A program made the translations under genes and the position numbers. Shown here in pieces: positions 1 through 7,686 of a stretch of 64,000 nucleotides of DNA (position 1 is its first letter; every line of letters starts with the position of its first letter). The stretch comes from CBDHFN01 sp965262605 (GTDB lineage: Bacteria > Pseudomonadota > Alphaproteobacteria > JASGCL01): the NCBI GenBank assembly GCA_965262605.1, contig CBDHFN010000003.1:868001-932000 (forward strand), read 5' to 3'. Under the pieces are notes generated by a model, which saw nothing but the letters and a program-made list of their open reading frames with translations, searched no databases and was not told the origin of the DNA.

Positions 1-2
1 TT

Positions 3-503
3 TTACGCGAAAAATTTAATTATAAAAATGAAATGATGATTCCAAAATTAACGAAAATTGTCATTAACATGGGCGTTGGCGAAGCAACCGCCGATAGAAA
101 ATTCTTAAAAGGCGCAGAAGATGATTTAACGCTTATTGCTGGTCAAAAACCCGTTATTACTAAGGCAAGAAAATCATTAGCTAATTTTAAAGTCCGTGAA
201 GGTATGGGTTTAGGCGTAAAAGTAACTTTGCGTGGCGATAGAATGTATGAATTCTTGGATCGCTTAATTATGCAAGCTTTACCACGGGTTCGCGATTTTC
301 GTGGCTTAAAAACAAAGGCTTTTGATGGGCGCGGTAATTATGCGCTTGGCATTAAAGAGCAAATTGTGTTCCCAGAAATTAACTATGACAAAATTGATTC
401 TATTCGTGGAATGGATATTGTCATTTGCACGACGGCAAAAACTGATGATGAAGCAAGGGCTTTGTTAGAGGGTTTTCGCTTACCATTTGCTTTGAATATA
501 TAA
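3..503 (+). CDS. rplE: 50S ribosomal protein L5, 5' end cut by window edge
   Basis: L5 binds 5S rRNA and forms part of the central protuberance of the large subunit. The reading frame is open to the left edge: the codons before the ATG at 33 read on in frame and match the usual L5 N-terminus (…REKFNYKN…), so that ATG is internal and the true start lies outside the window. About 167 residues are visible against a usual 179-185. The conserved segments IVINMGVGEA near the start and the FPEINYDKID region near the C-terminus are present. It is the first visible gene of an spc-type operon and is followed after 10 bases by rpsN. Family assignment is secure; only the start is missing. Confidence 0.97.
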   Translation, partial: LREKFNYKNEMMIPKLTKIVINMGVGEATADRKFLKGAEDDLTLIAGQKPVITKARKSLANFKVREGMGLGVKVTLRGDRMYEFLDRLIMQALPRVRDFRGLKTKAFDGRGNYALGIKEQIVFPEINYDKIDSIRGMDIVICTTAKTDDEARALLEGFRLPFALNI

Positions 504-513
504 GGAATTTAAT

Positions 514-819
514 ATGAGTAAATCAAGTCAAGTTATCCGCAATACTAAAAGAGCAAAAATGTCCGCGCAATATAAAAATCGCCGCGCCAAATTAAAAGCC
601 ATCGTGCATAATCCCAATGCAACGATTGATGAAAAATTTGCGGCACAATTATCCTTACAGCAGATTCCACGCAACGCTTGCCCAATAAGGGTGCGCGTCA
701 GGTGTGAATTAACCGGTCGGGCGCGGGGTAATTATCGTAAGTTTCGTTTGTCGCGGAACAAATTTCGTGAATTAGCATCGCAAGGTTTAATACCGGGCGT
801 TTCCAAGGCAAGTTGGTAA
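514..819 (+). CDS. rpsN: 30S ribosomal protein S14
   Basis: S14 sits in the head of the small subunit. The 101-residue protein is the long, zinc-free form typical of proteobacteria; the C-terminal half has the conserved RCELTGRARG and FRLSRNKFRELA stretches. It starts with ATG after an AAGGA-like ribosome-binding site and lies between rplE and rpsH with short spacers (10 and 12 bases), as in a standard spc operon. Nothing unusual is seen apart from the low GC content shared by the whole window. Confidence 0.97.
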   Translation: MSKSSQVIRNTKRAKMSAQYKNRRAKLKAIVHNPNATIDEKFAAQLSLQQIPRNACPIRVRVRCELTGRARGNYRKFRLSRNKFRELASQGLIPGVSKASW

Positions 820-831
820 AAGGAGTTAGAT

Positions 832-1230
832 ATGTCATTAAGTGACCCATTAGGAGATATGATTACCCGAATCCGTAACGGATTACAAGCGGGTAATGCT
901 ATTGTTCAAGTCCCAGCTTCTAAATTAAGAAAATCAATCGTTGAATTATTAATTTCAGAAGGTTTCTTGAATGGTGTAGAAGTAAAAGAAGTGCGTGCAG
1001 GCGTTAAAATGTTAGAGATTAATCTTAAATATTTTGATGGTCAGCCCGGCATCAAAGAAATAAAACGAGTTTCCAAACCCGGTAGACGAATTTATTCTTC
1101 CAAAGAAAAAATTCCAAAACATTATAATGGTTTGGGTGTGGCAATATTATCCACTTCAAAGGGTTTGATGACGGATCATCAAGCGCGGGTGGAAAATATT
1201 GGTGGCGAAATATTATTTACCGTATTTTAA
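832..1230 (+). CDS. rpsH: 30S ribosomal protein S8
   Basis: S8 is a primary 16S rRNA-binding protein and, in E. coli, the translational repressor of the spc operon. The 132-residue product begins MSLSDPLGDMITRIRNG and ends with the conserved GGEILFTVF, both hallmarks of the family, and its length is normal. An AGGAG site precedes the ATG by about 8 bases. It sits between rpsN and rplF as expected. Whether S8 autoregulates this operon cannot be judged, because the usual target (rplX/rplE leader region) is mostly outside the window. Confidence 0.97.
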   Translation: MSLSDPLGDMITRIRNGLQAGNAIVQVPASKLRKSIVELLISEGFLNGVEVKEVRAGVKMLEINLKYFDGQPGIKEIKRVSKPGRRIYSSKEKIPKHYNGLGVAILSTSKGLMTDHQARVENIGGEILFTVF

Positions 1231-1247
1231 GCTAAGGATGATTTGAA

Positions 1248-1787
1248 ATGTCAAGAATTGGAAAATTACCTGTTGAAATTCCACAAGGAGTTGAAGCAAA
1301 ATTAGTTGGGCGCGTTGCGACTCTTAAAGGTAGCAATGGCGAATTGTCGGTTGCTATTTTAGCAGGGGCAAATGCCGAACTTAAAGATGGCAAAATTTGG
1401 GTAACCCCCGTGGATTTGAAAAAAAATTCCAGAATGGCTTGGGGCACAACAAGGCAATTGATTAATAATGCTGTTATTGGTGTTTCAAAAGGCTTTGCAA
1501 AACGCCTTGAAATTAATGGTGTTGGTTTGAAAATGGCGGTGCAGGGCGATAATCTTAAATTAAATTTGGGTTTTAGCCATGAAGTTAACTTCCCCATTGA
1601 AGCCGATGTAAAAATGAAAATTGAAGGCGACAAAAATAATATTCTTGTTATTTCTGGTGCTTCCAAACAACGCGTTGGTCAAATTGCATCCAATATTCGT
1701 TCTATGAAAAAACCTGAACCCTACAAAGGCAAAGGCATTAAATATAGCACTGAAACTGTTCTTCGTAAAGAAGGCAAAAAGAAATAG
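1248..1787 (+). CDS. rplF: 50S ribosomal protein L6
   Basis: L6 binds helix 97 of 23S rRNA near the GTPase-associated centre. The 179-residue protein has the normal length and contains the typical N-terminal MSRIGKLPVEIP and the C-terminal signature EPYKGKGIKY. It follows rpsH by 17 bases, has a recognisable AAGGATG ribosome-binding site, and is followed by rplR after 9 bases. An overlapping antisense reading frame of 144 codons at 1232-1666 is a compositional shadow. Confidence 0.97.
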   Translation: MSRIGKLPVEIPQGVEAKLVGRVATLKGSNGELSVAILAGANAELKDGKIWVTPVDLKKNSRMAWGTTRQLINNAVIGVSKGFAKRLEINGVGLKMAVQGDNLKLNLGFSHEVNFPIEADVKMKIEGDKNNILVISGASKQRVGQIASNIRSMKKPEPYKGKGIKYSTETVLRKEGKKK

Positions 1788-1796
1788 GAGTTAGCC

Positions 1797-2162
1797 ATGT
1801 TGGCAAAATCAAAATTATTATTTGCACGCCGTCAAAAAAGAGCGCGCTTTACCCTTCAAAAAAGCCTAAAAGGCAAATTGCGTTTATCAGTTTTTCGTTC
1901 AAATTTAAATATTCATGTCCAAATTATTGATGATGTTGCGGGCAATACAATTGTTTCGGCGTCTACATTAGAAAAAGACATTAAATCATCATTAAAAAGC
2001 ACTGCTAATGTTGCTGCGGCTTCTTTAATTGGTGAAACAATTGCAAAGCGGGCTAAAGAAAAACAAATTAACGAAGTTGTTTTTGACCGCGGTGGATATA
2101 AATATCATGGGCGCGTCAAAGCAGTCTGCGAAGCAGCTCGCGAACATGGCTTAAAAATTTAA
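1797..2162 (+). CDS. rplR: 50S ribosomal protein L18
   Basis: L18 binds 5S rRNA together with L5 and L25. The 121-residue protein has the basic N-terminus and the conserved VFDRGGYKYHGRVKA segment near the C-terminus that identifies the family. AGGAG precedes the ATG. The gene is flanked at close spacing by rplF and rpsE, the canonical order. No anomalies seen. Confidence 0.97.
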   Translation: MLAKSKLLFARRQKRARFTLQKSLKGKLRLSVFRSNLNIHVQIIDDVAGNTIVSASTLEKDIKSSLKSTANVAAASLIGETIAKRAKEKQINEVVFDRGGYKYHGRVKAVCEAAREHGLKI

Positions 2163-2175
2163 AAGGATTAATATT

Positions 2176-2718
2176 ATGGCAAGACAACCGAAAAAAACTG
2201 AAGCAGTTGAAGATCAATTAATTGAAAAATTAGTATCCGTCAATCGGGTCGCAAAAGTCGTGAAAGGTGGCAGAAGATTTGGTTTTGCTGCGCTTATCGT
2301 GGTTGGCGATGGCAAAGGTAAAGTCGGTTATGGCACAGGCAAGGCGCGTGAAGTGCCCGAAGCCGTAAAAAAAGCCAATGATCAAGCCCGTAAATCTTTA
2401 ATTAAGATTCCATTGCGCGAAGGGCGCACTTTGCATCATGATGTAACCGGGCATTATGGTTCGGGTAAAGTTCATATGCGCACCGCTGAACCCGGCACTG
2501 GCATTATTGCTGGTGGTCCTGCGCGGGCAGTATTTGAAGCTTTGGGCGTTGCCGATGTTGTGGCAAAATCCGTTGGTTCTTCAAACCCGCATAATTTAGT
2601 GAAGGCAACCATTTATGGTTTGCGCGATTCGCAATCCCCCCGTGCTGTTGCTGCGCGCCGTTCCAAAAAAGTTTCCGAAGTTTTGGGTCGCGCTAAAGGT
2701 GATGATTCCGCAGAATAA
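2176..2718 (+). CDS. rpsE: 30S ribosomal protein S5
   Basis: S5 lies at the mRNA entry tunnel of the small subunit and affects decoding fidelity. The 180-residue product contains the double-stranded RNA-binding-type N-terminal domain (VSVNRVAKVVKGGRRFGF, residues about 20-37) and the C-terminal S5 domain with HYGSGKVHMRTAEPGTGI. It is slightly longer than the E. coli protein (167), as is common in Alphaproteobacteria. It is the last ribosomal gene here: rpmD, rplO and secY, which normally follow, are absent, and an AT-rich 179-base gap and unknown genes come next. Confidence 0.97.
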   Translation: MARQPKKTEAVEDQLIEKLVSVNRVAKVVKGGRRFGFAALIVVGDGKGKVGYGTGKAREVPEAVKKANDQARKSLIKIPLREGRTLHHDVTGHYGSGKVHMRTAEPGTGIIAGGPARAVFEALGVADVVAKSVGSSNPHNLVKATIYGLRDSQSPRAVAARRSKKVSEVLGRAKGDDSAE

Positions 2719-2799
2719 TTATGCGTTATGAGGGAGCATAAAAATAACAATTTTGCAAAAATCCTTGATTTTAGGATAGTATTTATTATTTTAAAAAAC

Positions 2800-2808
2800 T
2801 TATCCACA
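2800..2808 (+). other. Perfect DnaA-box sequence in the gap after rpsE
   Basis: The nine bases TTATCCACA equal the strong E. coli DnaA-box consensus. They lie in the 179-base AT-rich gap 2719-2897 between rpsE and an unknown gene. The same gap holds a short ATCCT…AGGAT inverted repeat (about 2760-2776), which could be a weak terminator stem. Only one perfect box is seen and no neighbouring origin-type genes, so this may be chance or a DnaA-responsive site; I do not claim an origin. Confidence 0.3.
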
Positions 2809-2897
2809 GATTTTTTATTGATTTTAGGGTTGTTTTATGTTAAAATGTTTGAACGGAGAGAGAATCAATTTAATTTAAGTATTATAAGGGTTCTCAA

Positions 2898-3086
2898 ATG
2901 AAAAAAATTATATTATCAAAAGAAGAAAAGCACGAGTTTGCAAAGGAATTGACCGCAAAATCTTTTATTAATCATTCAAAACCCATGGATGATAATTTTA
3001 TTGCGCAAAACCTTAACGATGAGCATTTAATAAATTATGTTGACTTTATTGCTGATTTATTAATTGAAAAAAATTCGCACAAATAA
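2898..3086 (+). CDS. Small hypothetical protein (62 aa)
   Basis: I do not recognise this gene. It encodes a 62-residue, charged, probably helical protein (starts MKKIILSKEEKHEF, ends LLIEKNSHK) with no membrane segment or cysteine motif. The ATG is preceded by TAAGGG at a plausible ribosome-binding distance. It lies directly upstream of a second unknown gene at 3100, separated by only 13 bases, so the two are probably one transcript. Both are more AT-rich than the ribosomal genes before them. It occupies the place where rplO/secY would be expected, which suggests an insertion or a rearrangement junction after rpsE. Confidence 0.6.
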   Translation: MKKIILSKEEKHEFAKELTAKSFINHSKPMDDNFIAQNLNDEHLINYVDFIADLLIEKNSHK

Positions 3087-3099
3087 AAGAATATATATC

Positions 3100-3780
3100 A
3101 TGCAAACTGAAAAAGTTATGTTGAGGGCTAAAAATTTATTCAAAATTTTCAAGGCTTGTGGAGAACAAGAACATGTATGTAAAGCTTTATTAAATATTGG
3201 GATTAAGATTGAAATTAATGAAGCAAAGGTAACGGAATTTACGATTGAATATTTTAATAGTGTAGATAAATATAAACAAAAATATGGATTGACAGAAAGA
3301 ATTAATTTTCCAAAAATAATTGCTCTTACGATTTATAATTTTGTTTCAAATTGGGATTATTTAGAAATTTTTGATTTACGCCAAATTGATGAATCACAAG
3401 AAGTAGATTTACACAAATTACAAAAAATTTTATCTTTTTTATTTGCAAGTATTTTTTTTACTTTAATAAACTTTTTTTATTGTAATGAGCAAAGCGTTGA
3501 TAAAAATGATGTTAGAAAGCAATTAATTTCTTTTTTTAGAGCAGATAATATAAATATGCTATGCAAATCTTATTTTTATAATATATATGCATATAATAAT
3601 AAAGATTCGCAATTTACATTTAATAGTTTAACTTTTCAAGGATTATTATTATTTACAGAATCAGTATTATTAAATACAAATTTGCATGACTCTAAAATGA
3701 TGGATGACGAAGAATTAATTTCTGCAGACAATAAATCAGCTATTTTAGAACCGAAACTAAATATTGATTTTGATAATTAA
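3100..3780 (+). CDS. Hypothetical protein (226 aa), very AT-rich
   Basis: No family recognised. The ATG at 3100 (MQTEKVMLRAKNLFKIF) is preferred over the in-frame TTG at 3064, which would overlap the previous gene. The product is rich in K, N, I and F, with a hydrophobic phenylalanine-rich patch around residues 110-132 (LSFLFASIFFTLINFF) that could be one membrane segment or a buried helix. Codon use is strongly AT-biased compared with the neighbouring ribosomal genes, which is compatible with horizontal origin or relaxed constraint. It forms a two-gene unit with the 62-residue gene upstream and is followed by a 124-base AT-rich gap in which I see nothing definite. Confidence 0.65.
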   Translation: MQTEKVMLRAKNLFKIFKACGEQEHVCKALLNIGIKIEINEAKVTEFTIEYFNSVDKYKQKYGLTERINFPKIIALTIYNFVSNWDYLEIFDLRQIDESQEVDLHKLQKILSFLFASIFFTLINFFYCNEQSVDKNDVRKQLISFFRADNINMLCKSYFYNIYAYNNKDSQFTFNSLTFQGLLLFTESVLLNTNLHDSKMMDDEELISADNKSAILEPKLNIDFDN

Positions 3781-3904
3781 ACTGAATTTATTTCAATAAA
3801 AATAATTGTAAATTTAAATTTACCAAAAAAATTTATCGTAATACCAAAAATGCAAATATTGACTCTTGGTAATTAAATTGATATATTTTGATTAGAGGTT
3901 AAAA

Positions 3905-4687
3905 ATGCAAGAACATGAAAAAATAATTAATCGCAATCAATATCCGCTTCAAGAAATTGCGTTTCGTGATTCTTGCAAAAATATATTGGCAAAAAATGGG
4001 GTTTTGTTATTACCAAATTTTTTAAAACCAAATATCGTGAAAAATATCATCAAAGAGGGTAAAGCGAAAAAACATCTTGCATATTATTGCCGTGATACTC
4101 ATAATGTTTATTTAACCAAGCCCAAGGCAGAATACGCTCCCGACCATGTTTATAATCGGCAAATTATTTCGTCAAAAGGTTGCATTACGGACGATCAAAT
4201 TTCCCACGAATCGCATTTGCGAATATTATATAATAATCCAGTTTTTCAAGAATTTCTTTGTCATACTTTGGGCATAAACGCTTTATATCCCTATGCTGAC
4301 CCGCTTTCTTCTATTAATATTCATTACGCCGATGCTGGACAAGAATTGGGTTGGCATTTTGATAATTCATCTTTTGCGATTACTTTATTATTGCAAAAAC
4401 CTGAATCGGGCGGGGAATTTCATTATGTGAAAGATCTAAGGAACGCTGATATTGGTGATTTTAATTTTCAAGGCGTGCAAAGGGTGCTAGACGGCGAAGA
4501 AGCCTATCAAACATTAAATATGCAAAGCGGCTGTTTAGTTTTATTTCGTGGTCGCAATAGCATGCACCGAGTTTCCCCAACCATCGGTGATACAACAAGA
4601 ATCCTTTGTGTGATGGCGTATAATACCAAGCCCGATGTTGCGCTTAGCGAATCGGCGCGCATGACTTTTTATGGACGCATTGGGTAA
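3905..4687 (+). CDS. 2-oxoglutarate/Fe(II)-dependent oxygenase (HalD/ArpA-like)
   Basis: The 260-residue protein looks like a member of the 2OG-Fe(II) oxygenase superfamily, cytosolic, with the facial triad H151-x-D153 (GWHFDNSS) and a distal H221 (SMHRVSP), followed by an arginine (R232, TRILCV) of the type that binds 2-oxoglutarate. The overall pattern, including SGGEFHYV after the HxD and the late MHRVSP, resembles the HalD/ArpA-like subgroup of free-amino-acid hydroxylases and halogenases. The intact aspartate indicates hydroxylase rather than halogenase chemistry, because halogenases replace it with a small residue. It lies upstream of a PotD-like binding protein and a hydroxyproline-epimerase-like gene, so an amino-acid-derived substrate is a reasonable guess. 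The substrate is unknown. AGAGG precedes the ATG. Confidence 0.75.
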   Translation: MQEHEKIINRNQYPLQEIAFRDSCKNILAKNGVLLLPNFLKPNIVKNIIKEGKAKKHLAYYCRDTHNVYLTKPKAEYAPDHVYNRQIISSKGCITDDQISHESHLRILYNNPVFQEFLCHTLGINALYPYADPLSSINIHYADAGQELGWHFDNSSFAITLLLQKPESGGEFHYVKDLRNADIGDFNFQGVQRVLDGEEAYQTLNMQSGCLVLFRGRNSMHRVSPTIGDTTRILCVMAYNTKPDVALSESARMTFYGRIG

Positions 4688-4855
4688 GCTAAAATTAAAT
4701 CAAGATTAGCTATAATGGTATACCACGATTTTATTTTTCTTAAAACCTAATGCCGCAATTTTCTTGCAATGATATTCGGCAAATTTAAAAAATAATTATT
4801 GAAAAATTTAATAAATTCGTTATTATATGATTATATAATATACAAGGAGGTAATA

Positions 4856-5929
4856 ATGTATAATTATTTAAGTAAATTTACGGCATTTTGTGTTGGTTCA
4901 TTGTTGGTCGCACAGGTTGCATATGCAAGCCCACAATCAGAAAAATTACGAGTTTTTGATTGGGCGGGTTATGATAGCGCTAGTTTCTTTCCCCAATATG
5001 TTAAAAAATATGGTGGCAAGCCAGCATTTGATTTTTTTGGTGAAGAAGAAGAAGCTTTTCAAAAAATGAAATCTGGTTATAATGGCGATATTTCGCATCC
5101 ATGCGGTTATTCAACCAATATCTGGCGCGAAGCTGGCTTAATTCAAGCACTTGACAAAAAGAAATTGAAAAATTACGACCAATTAAACGCTAAGTTTAAG
5201 GCTCTGCCCGGTTTTGAAGTTGATGGCGTGCCTTTCGTTGTGCCTTACGATTTTGGCAATACGGCGATGGTGGTTTTAACCGATAAGGTTGATAAAAAAT
5301 ATCAAAAATCATTGCAATCTTTTATTGACCCTGCTTTTAAGGGTAAAATATCACTTCCCGATAATTTTTCGGATAGTTTTTCATTAGGATTATTAGCAAC
5401 AGGGGTTCGCGATTGGTCAAATTTAACCGATTCGCAAATTGCTGCGGCGGCTGATTGGTTGCGTAAAGCCCATAAAAATGTTCGTTTTTATTGGACTGAC
5501 GGCGCAAGTCTTTTACAAGGCATGAAATCGGGCGAAATTACTATGTCATGGGCATGGAATGAAACGCCAACGGCTTTGGTTAATGAAAAAATTAACGCCA
5601 AAATGATTCGCGATACTGCTGAAGGATTTGCGGTTTTTGTTTGCGGTTATGTGCATTTAAAATCAAGCAAACCTGAAAATACCGATCAAGTTTATGAATT
5701 TTTAAACTCTATTTCTTCGCAAGAAAGCGCAACGGCTTTGGTATCTGAATTTGGGTATGGACATGCAAATAAAGTTGGTTTAGGAAAAATTTCAAAATCA
5801 ACTTTGGCGGATAATAATATTGATAATTTTGAAGAATTATCCAAAAAAGCTTTATTCCAAATTCCTATTACTTTGGATTCACGCAAAAAAATGATTGCGG
5901 AATTTGAAAAAATTAAGGCTGGTCAATAA
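4856..5929 (+). CDS. Periplasmic polyamine-type (PotD-like) solute-binding protein
   Basis: A 357-residue extracellular solute-binding protein of the spermidine/putrescine class. Residues 1-24 form a typical Sec signal peptide ending in AYA, followed by the mature start RVFDWAGYD, the usual first strand of PotD/PotF-like proteins. Segments such as VPFVVPYDFGNTA and ITMSWAWNETP fit the family fold. The start at 4856 is chosen because a strong AAGGAGG lies 6-8 bases upstream and gives a clean signal peptide; a TTG 57 bases earlier would spoil it. It is followed after 3 bases by the racemase gene. The ligand could be a polyamine or, from context, an amino-acid derivative. No matching PotABC-type permease genes are adjacent. 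Confidence 0.85.
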   Translation: MYNYLSKFTAFCVGSLLVAQVAYASPQSEKLRVFDWAGYDSASFFPQYVKKYGGKPAFDFFGEEEEAFQKMKSGYNGDISHPCGYSTNIWREAGLIQALDKKKLKNYDQLNAKFKALPGFEVDGVPFVVPYDFGNTAMVVLTDKVDKKYQKSLQSFIDPAFKGKISLPDNFSDSFSLGLLATGVRDWSNLTDSQIAAAADWLRKAHKNVRFYWTDGASLLQGMKSGEITMSWAWNETPTALVNEKINAKMIRDTAEGFAVFVCGYVHLKSSKPENTDQVYEFLNSISSQESATALVSEFGYGHANKVGLGKISKSTLADNNIDNFEELSKKALFQIPITLDSRKKMIAEFEKIKAGQ

Positions 5930-5932
5930 TTT

Positions 5933-6928
5933 ATGCGCCGTTTTATCTGTATTGATGGTCATACTTGCGGCAACCCTGTTCGTATGGTCATTGGCGGGGC
6001 GCCCCAATTACATGGGGCAACCATGCTGGATAAAAGGGCGCATTTCTTAGCCGAATATGATGATATTCGCCGATGCTTAATGTTTGAACCGCGTGGGCAC
6101 GACATGATGTCGGGCAGTATTATTTATCCAAGCACCCGCGAAGATTGCGATGTTGGGATTTTATATATTGAGACTTCGGGTTGTTTGCCCATGTGCGGGC
6201 ATGGCACTATCGGCACGGTAACATTTTTATTACAAGAAGGCTTAGTCAAACCAAAAACCGAAGGGGTATTGCGATGCGATACCCCAGCTGGTGTAGTTTT
6301 AGCCAATTATGAATGGCATAATAATAAAATTGCATGGGTGGAATTAATTAATGTGCCTTCATTTTTATATAAAACAAATTTACAGGCTGAAATTCCAGAT
6401 TTGGGGAAGTTATCCGTTGATGTCAGTTATGGCGGGAATTTTTACGCCATCGTGGATAGTCAAGAAAATTTTCGGGATATGGGCGATTATACCGCCATGG
6501 ATTTATTAAAATTCAGCCCATTATTACGCCAATATTTAAATGATAATTATGATTTTATTCATCCTTTGTATCCGCAAATTAATAAATGTTCGCATATATT
6601 ATGGACGGGTGCGCCGACCAAACCGAACGCAAGCGCAAGAAACGCCGTTTTTTATGGCGATAAAGCGATTGACAGATCGCCTTGTGGCACAGGTTCTTCG
6701 GCAAGATTGGCGCAATGGTGCGCCCAAGGTAAATTAGCAATTAATCAAGCATTTAACCATGAATCTATTATCGGGTCAGTTTTTGAATGCAAAGCAATCG
6801 CGAAAACCAAAGTTGGCGAATTTGATGCCATTATACCAGCGATTAAGGGTTGGGCAAAAATTACCGGATTTAATAATATTACAATGGATGATGATGACCC
6901 GTTTGTGCATGGATTTACGGTAATTTAA
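5933..6928 (+). CDS. Proline racemase family, 4-hydroxyproline 2-epimerase-like
   Basis: The 331-residue protein belongs to the proline racemase fold. Both catalytic cysteines are visible: C88 in PMCGHGTIG and C251 in DRSPCGTGSSAR. Two cysteines indicate a racemase/epimerase rather than the related trans-3-hydroxy-L-proline dehydratase, which has threonine at one site. Length and the N-terminal FICIDGHTCGNPVRMV fit 4-hydroxyproline 2-epimerase, which interconverts trans-4-hydroxy-L-proline and cis-4-hydroxy-D-proline in hydroxyproline use. It lies 3 bases after the binding protein and overlaps the LivG-like gene by one base, so these are one operon. The downstream catabolic enzymes (D-hydroxyproline oxidase and deaminase) are not in the window. 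Confidence 0.85.
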   Translation: MRRFICIDGHTCGNPVRMVIGGAPQLHGATMLDKRAHFLAEYDDIRRCLMFEPRGHDMMSGSIIYPSTREDCDVGILYIETSGCLPMCGHGTIGTVTFLLQEGLVKPKTEGVLRCDTPAGVVLANYEWHNNKIAWVELINVPSFLYKTNLQAEIPDLGKLSVDVSYGGNFYAIVDSQENFRDMGDYTAMDLLKFSPLLRQYLNDNYDFIHPLYPQINKCSHILWTGAPTKPNASARNAVFYGDKAIDRSPCGTGSSARLAQWCAQGKLAINQAFNHESIIGSVFECKAIAKTKVGEFDAIIPAIKGWAKITGFNNITMDDDDPFVHGFTVI

Positions 6929-7686
6929 TGTCAGCAATTTTTTCAGCGGTTAATATCAGTAAAAATTATGGCGATTTTCACGCGCTTAGTGGTTGTGATA
7001 TTGCTTGTAATTTAGGGCAGATACATGCCTTAATCGGCACAAATGGCGCGGGCAAATCCACGATGATTGATTGTTTAAGCGGCGCGGCATCGCCATCTGG
7101 GGGCAATATTTATTTTTATGACCATGATATTACGAAATTAAGCCTTGCGGCTAAAGCTCGTTTAGGCATTGCCCGAACTTTTCAAAAAACCAATATTTTT
7201 CAACCCTTAACCGTATGGGATAATTGCAAATTAGCCGTTGCCGTGCATCATCAATCGCCATGGCATATTTTCAAAAATTACAAATACGACCAAGAAATTA
7301 ACGATAAAACCGCACAAGTTATTGAAAATCTTCACCTTAAAGCGATTCAAGATAAAAAAATATCGCAATTATCGCATGGGCAAAAACGCCTTGTTGAAAT
7401 AGCCTTATGCCTTGCCAATAACCCCAAGATTTTATTGCTTGATGAACCCTTGGCGGGCATGGGTAATGAAGAAACAGCCCAAATTTTAGATTACTTGAAA
7501 AAATTAAGCCATGACCATGCAATTTTATTGGTTGAACATGATATGAAGGCTGTTTTTGCGGTTGCGGATGTGATAAGCGTCTTGATTAATGGCGTGCTTA
7601 TCGCCCATGGCACTGCGGGCGAGATTCAGCAAAACCCCGCCGTGCAAGCTGGCTATTTAGGCACGAATTATATTCACCATGGATAA
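6928..7686 (+). CDS. livG: Branched-chain-type amino-acid ABC transporter ATPase (LivG-like)
   Basis: A 252-residue ABC ATPase with Walker A GTNGAGKST (about residues 37-45), signature LSHGQKR, Walker B ILLLDEP and the GMGNEE stretch characteristic of LivG. It would energise import of amino acids across the inner membrane with a LivF partner. It overlaps the preceding racemase by one base and the following LivF-like gene by 8 bases. No LivH/LivM permeases or LivK-type binding protein are nearby; the only binding protein in the operon is PotD-like, which normally works with another ABC class. The partners are therefore unclear. Confidence 0.88.
   Translation: MSAIFSAVNISKNYGDFHALSGCDIACNLGQIHALIGTNGAGKSTMIDCLSGAASPSGGNIYFYDHDITKLSLAAKARLGIARTFQKTNIFQPLTVWDNCKLAVAVHHQSPWHIFKNYKYDQEINDKTAQVIENLHLKAIQDKKISQLSHGQKRLVEIALCLANNPKILLLDEPLAGMGNEETAQILDYLKKLSHDHAILLVEHDMKAVFAVADVISVLINGVLIAHGTAGEIQQNPAVQAGYLGTNYIHHG

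Noticed and set aside
33..35. ATG at 33 as the start of rplE
   Set aside because: The upstream codons stay open to the window edge and match the L5 N-terminus, so the gene is cut by the edge rather than started here.
2800..2808. Replication origin at the DnaA box
   Set aside because: A single box without clustered boxes, without dnaA/dnaN/hemE-type neighbours and without an evident unwinding element does not support an origin call.
3064..3102. TTG start giving a 238-residue version of the unknown gene
   Set aside because: It would overlap the upstream small gene, and the ATG at 3100 is a better start.
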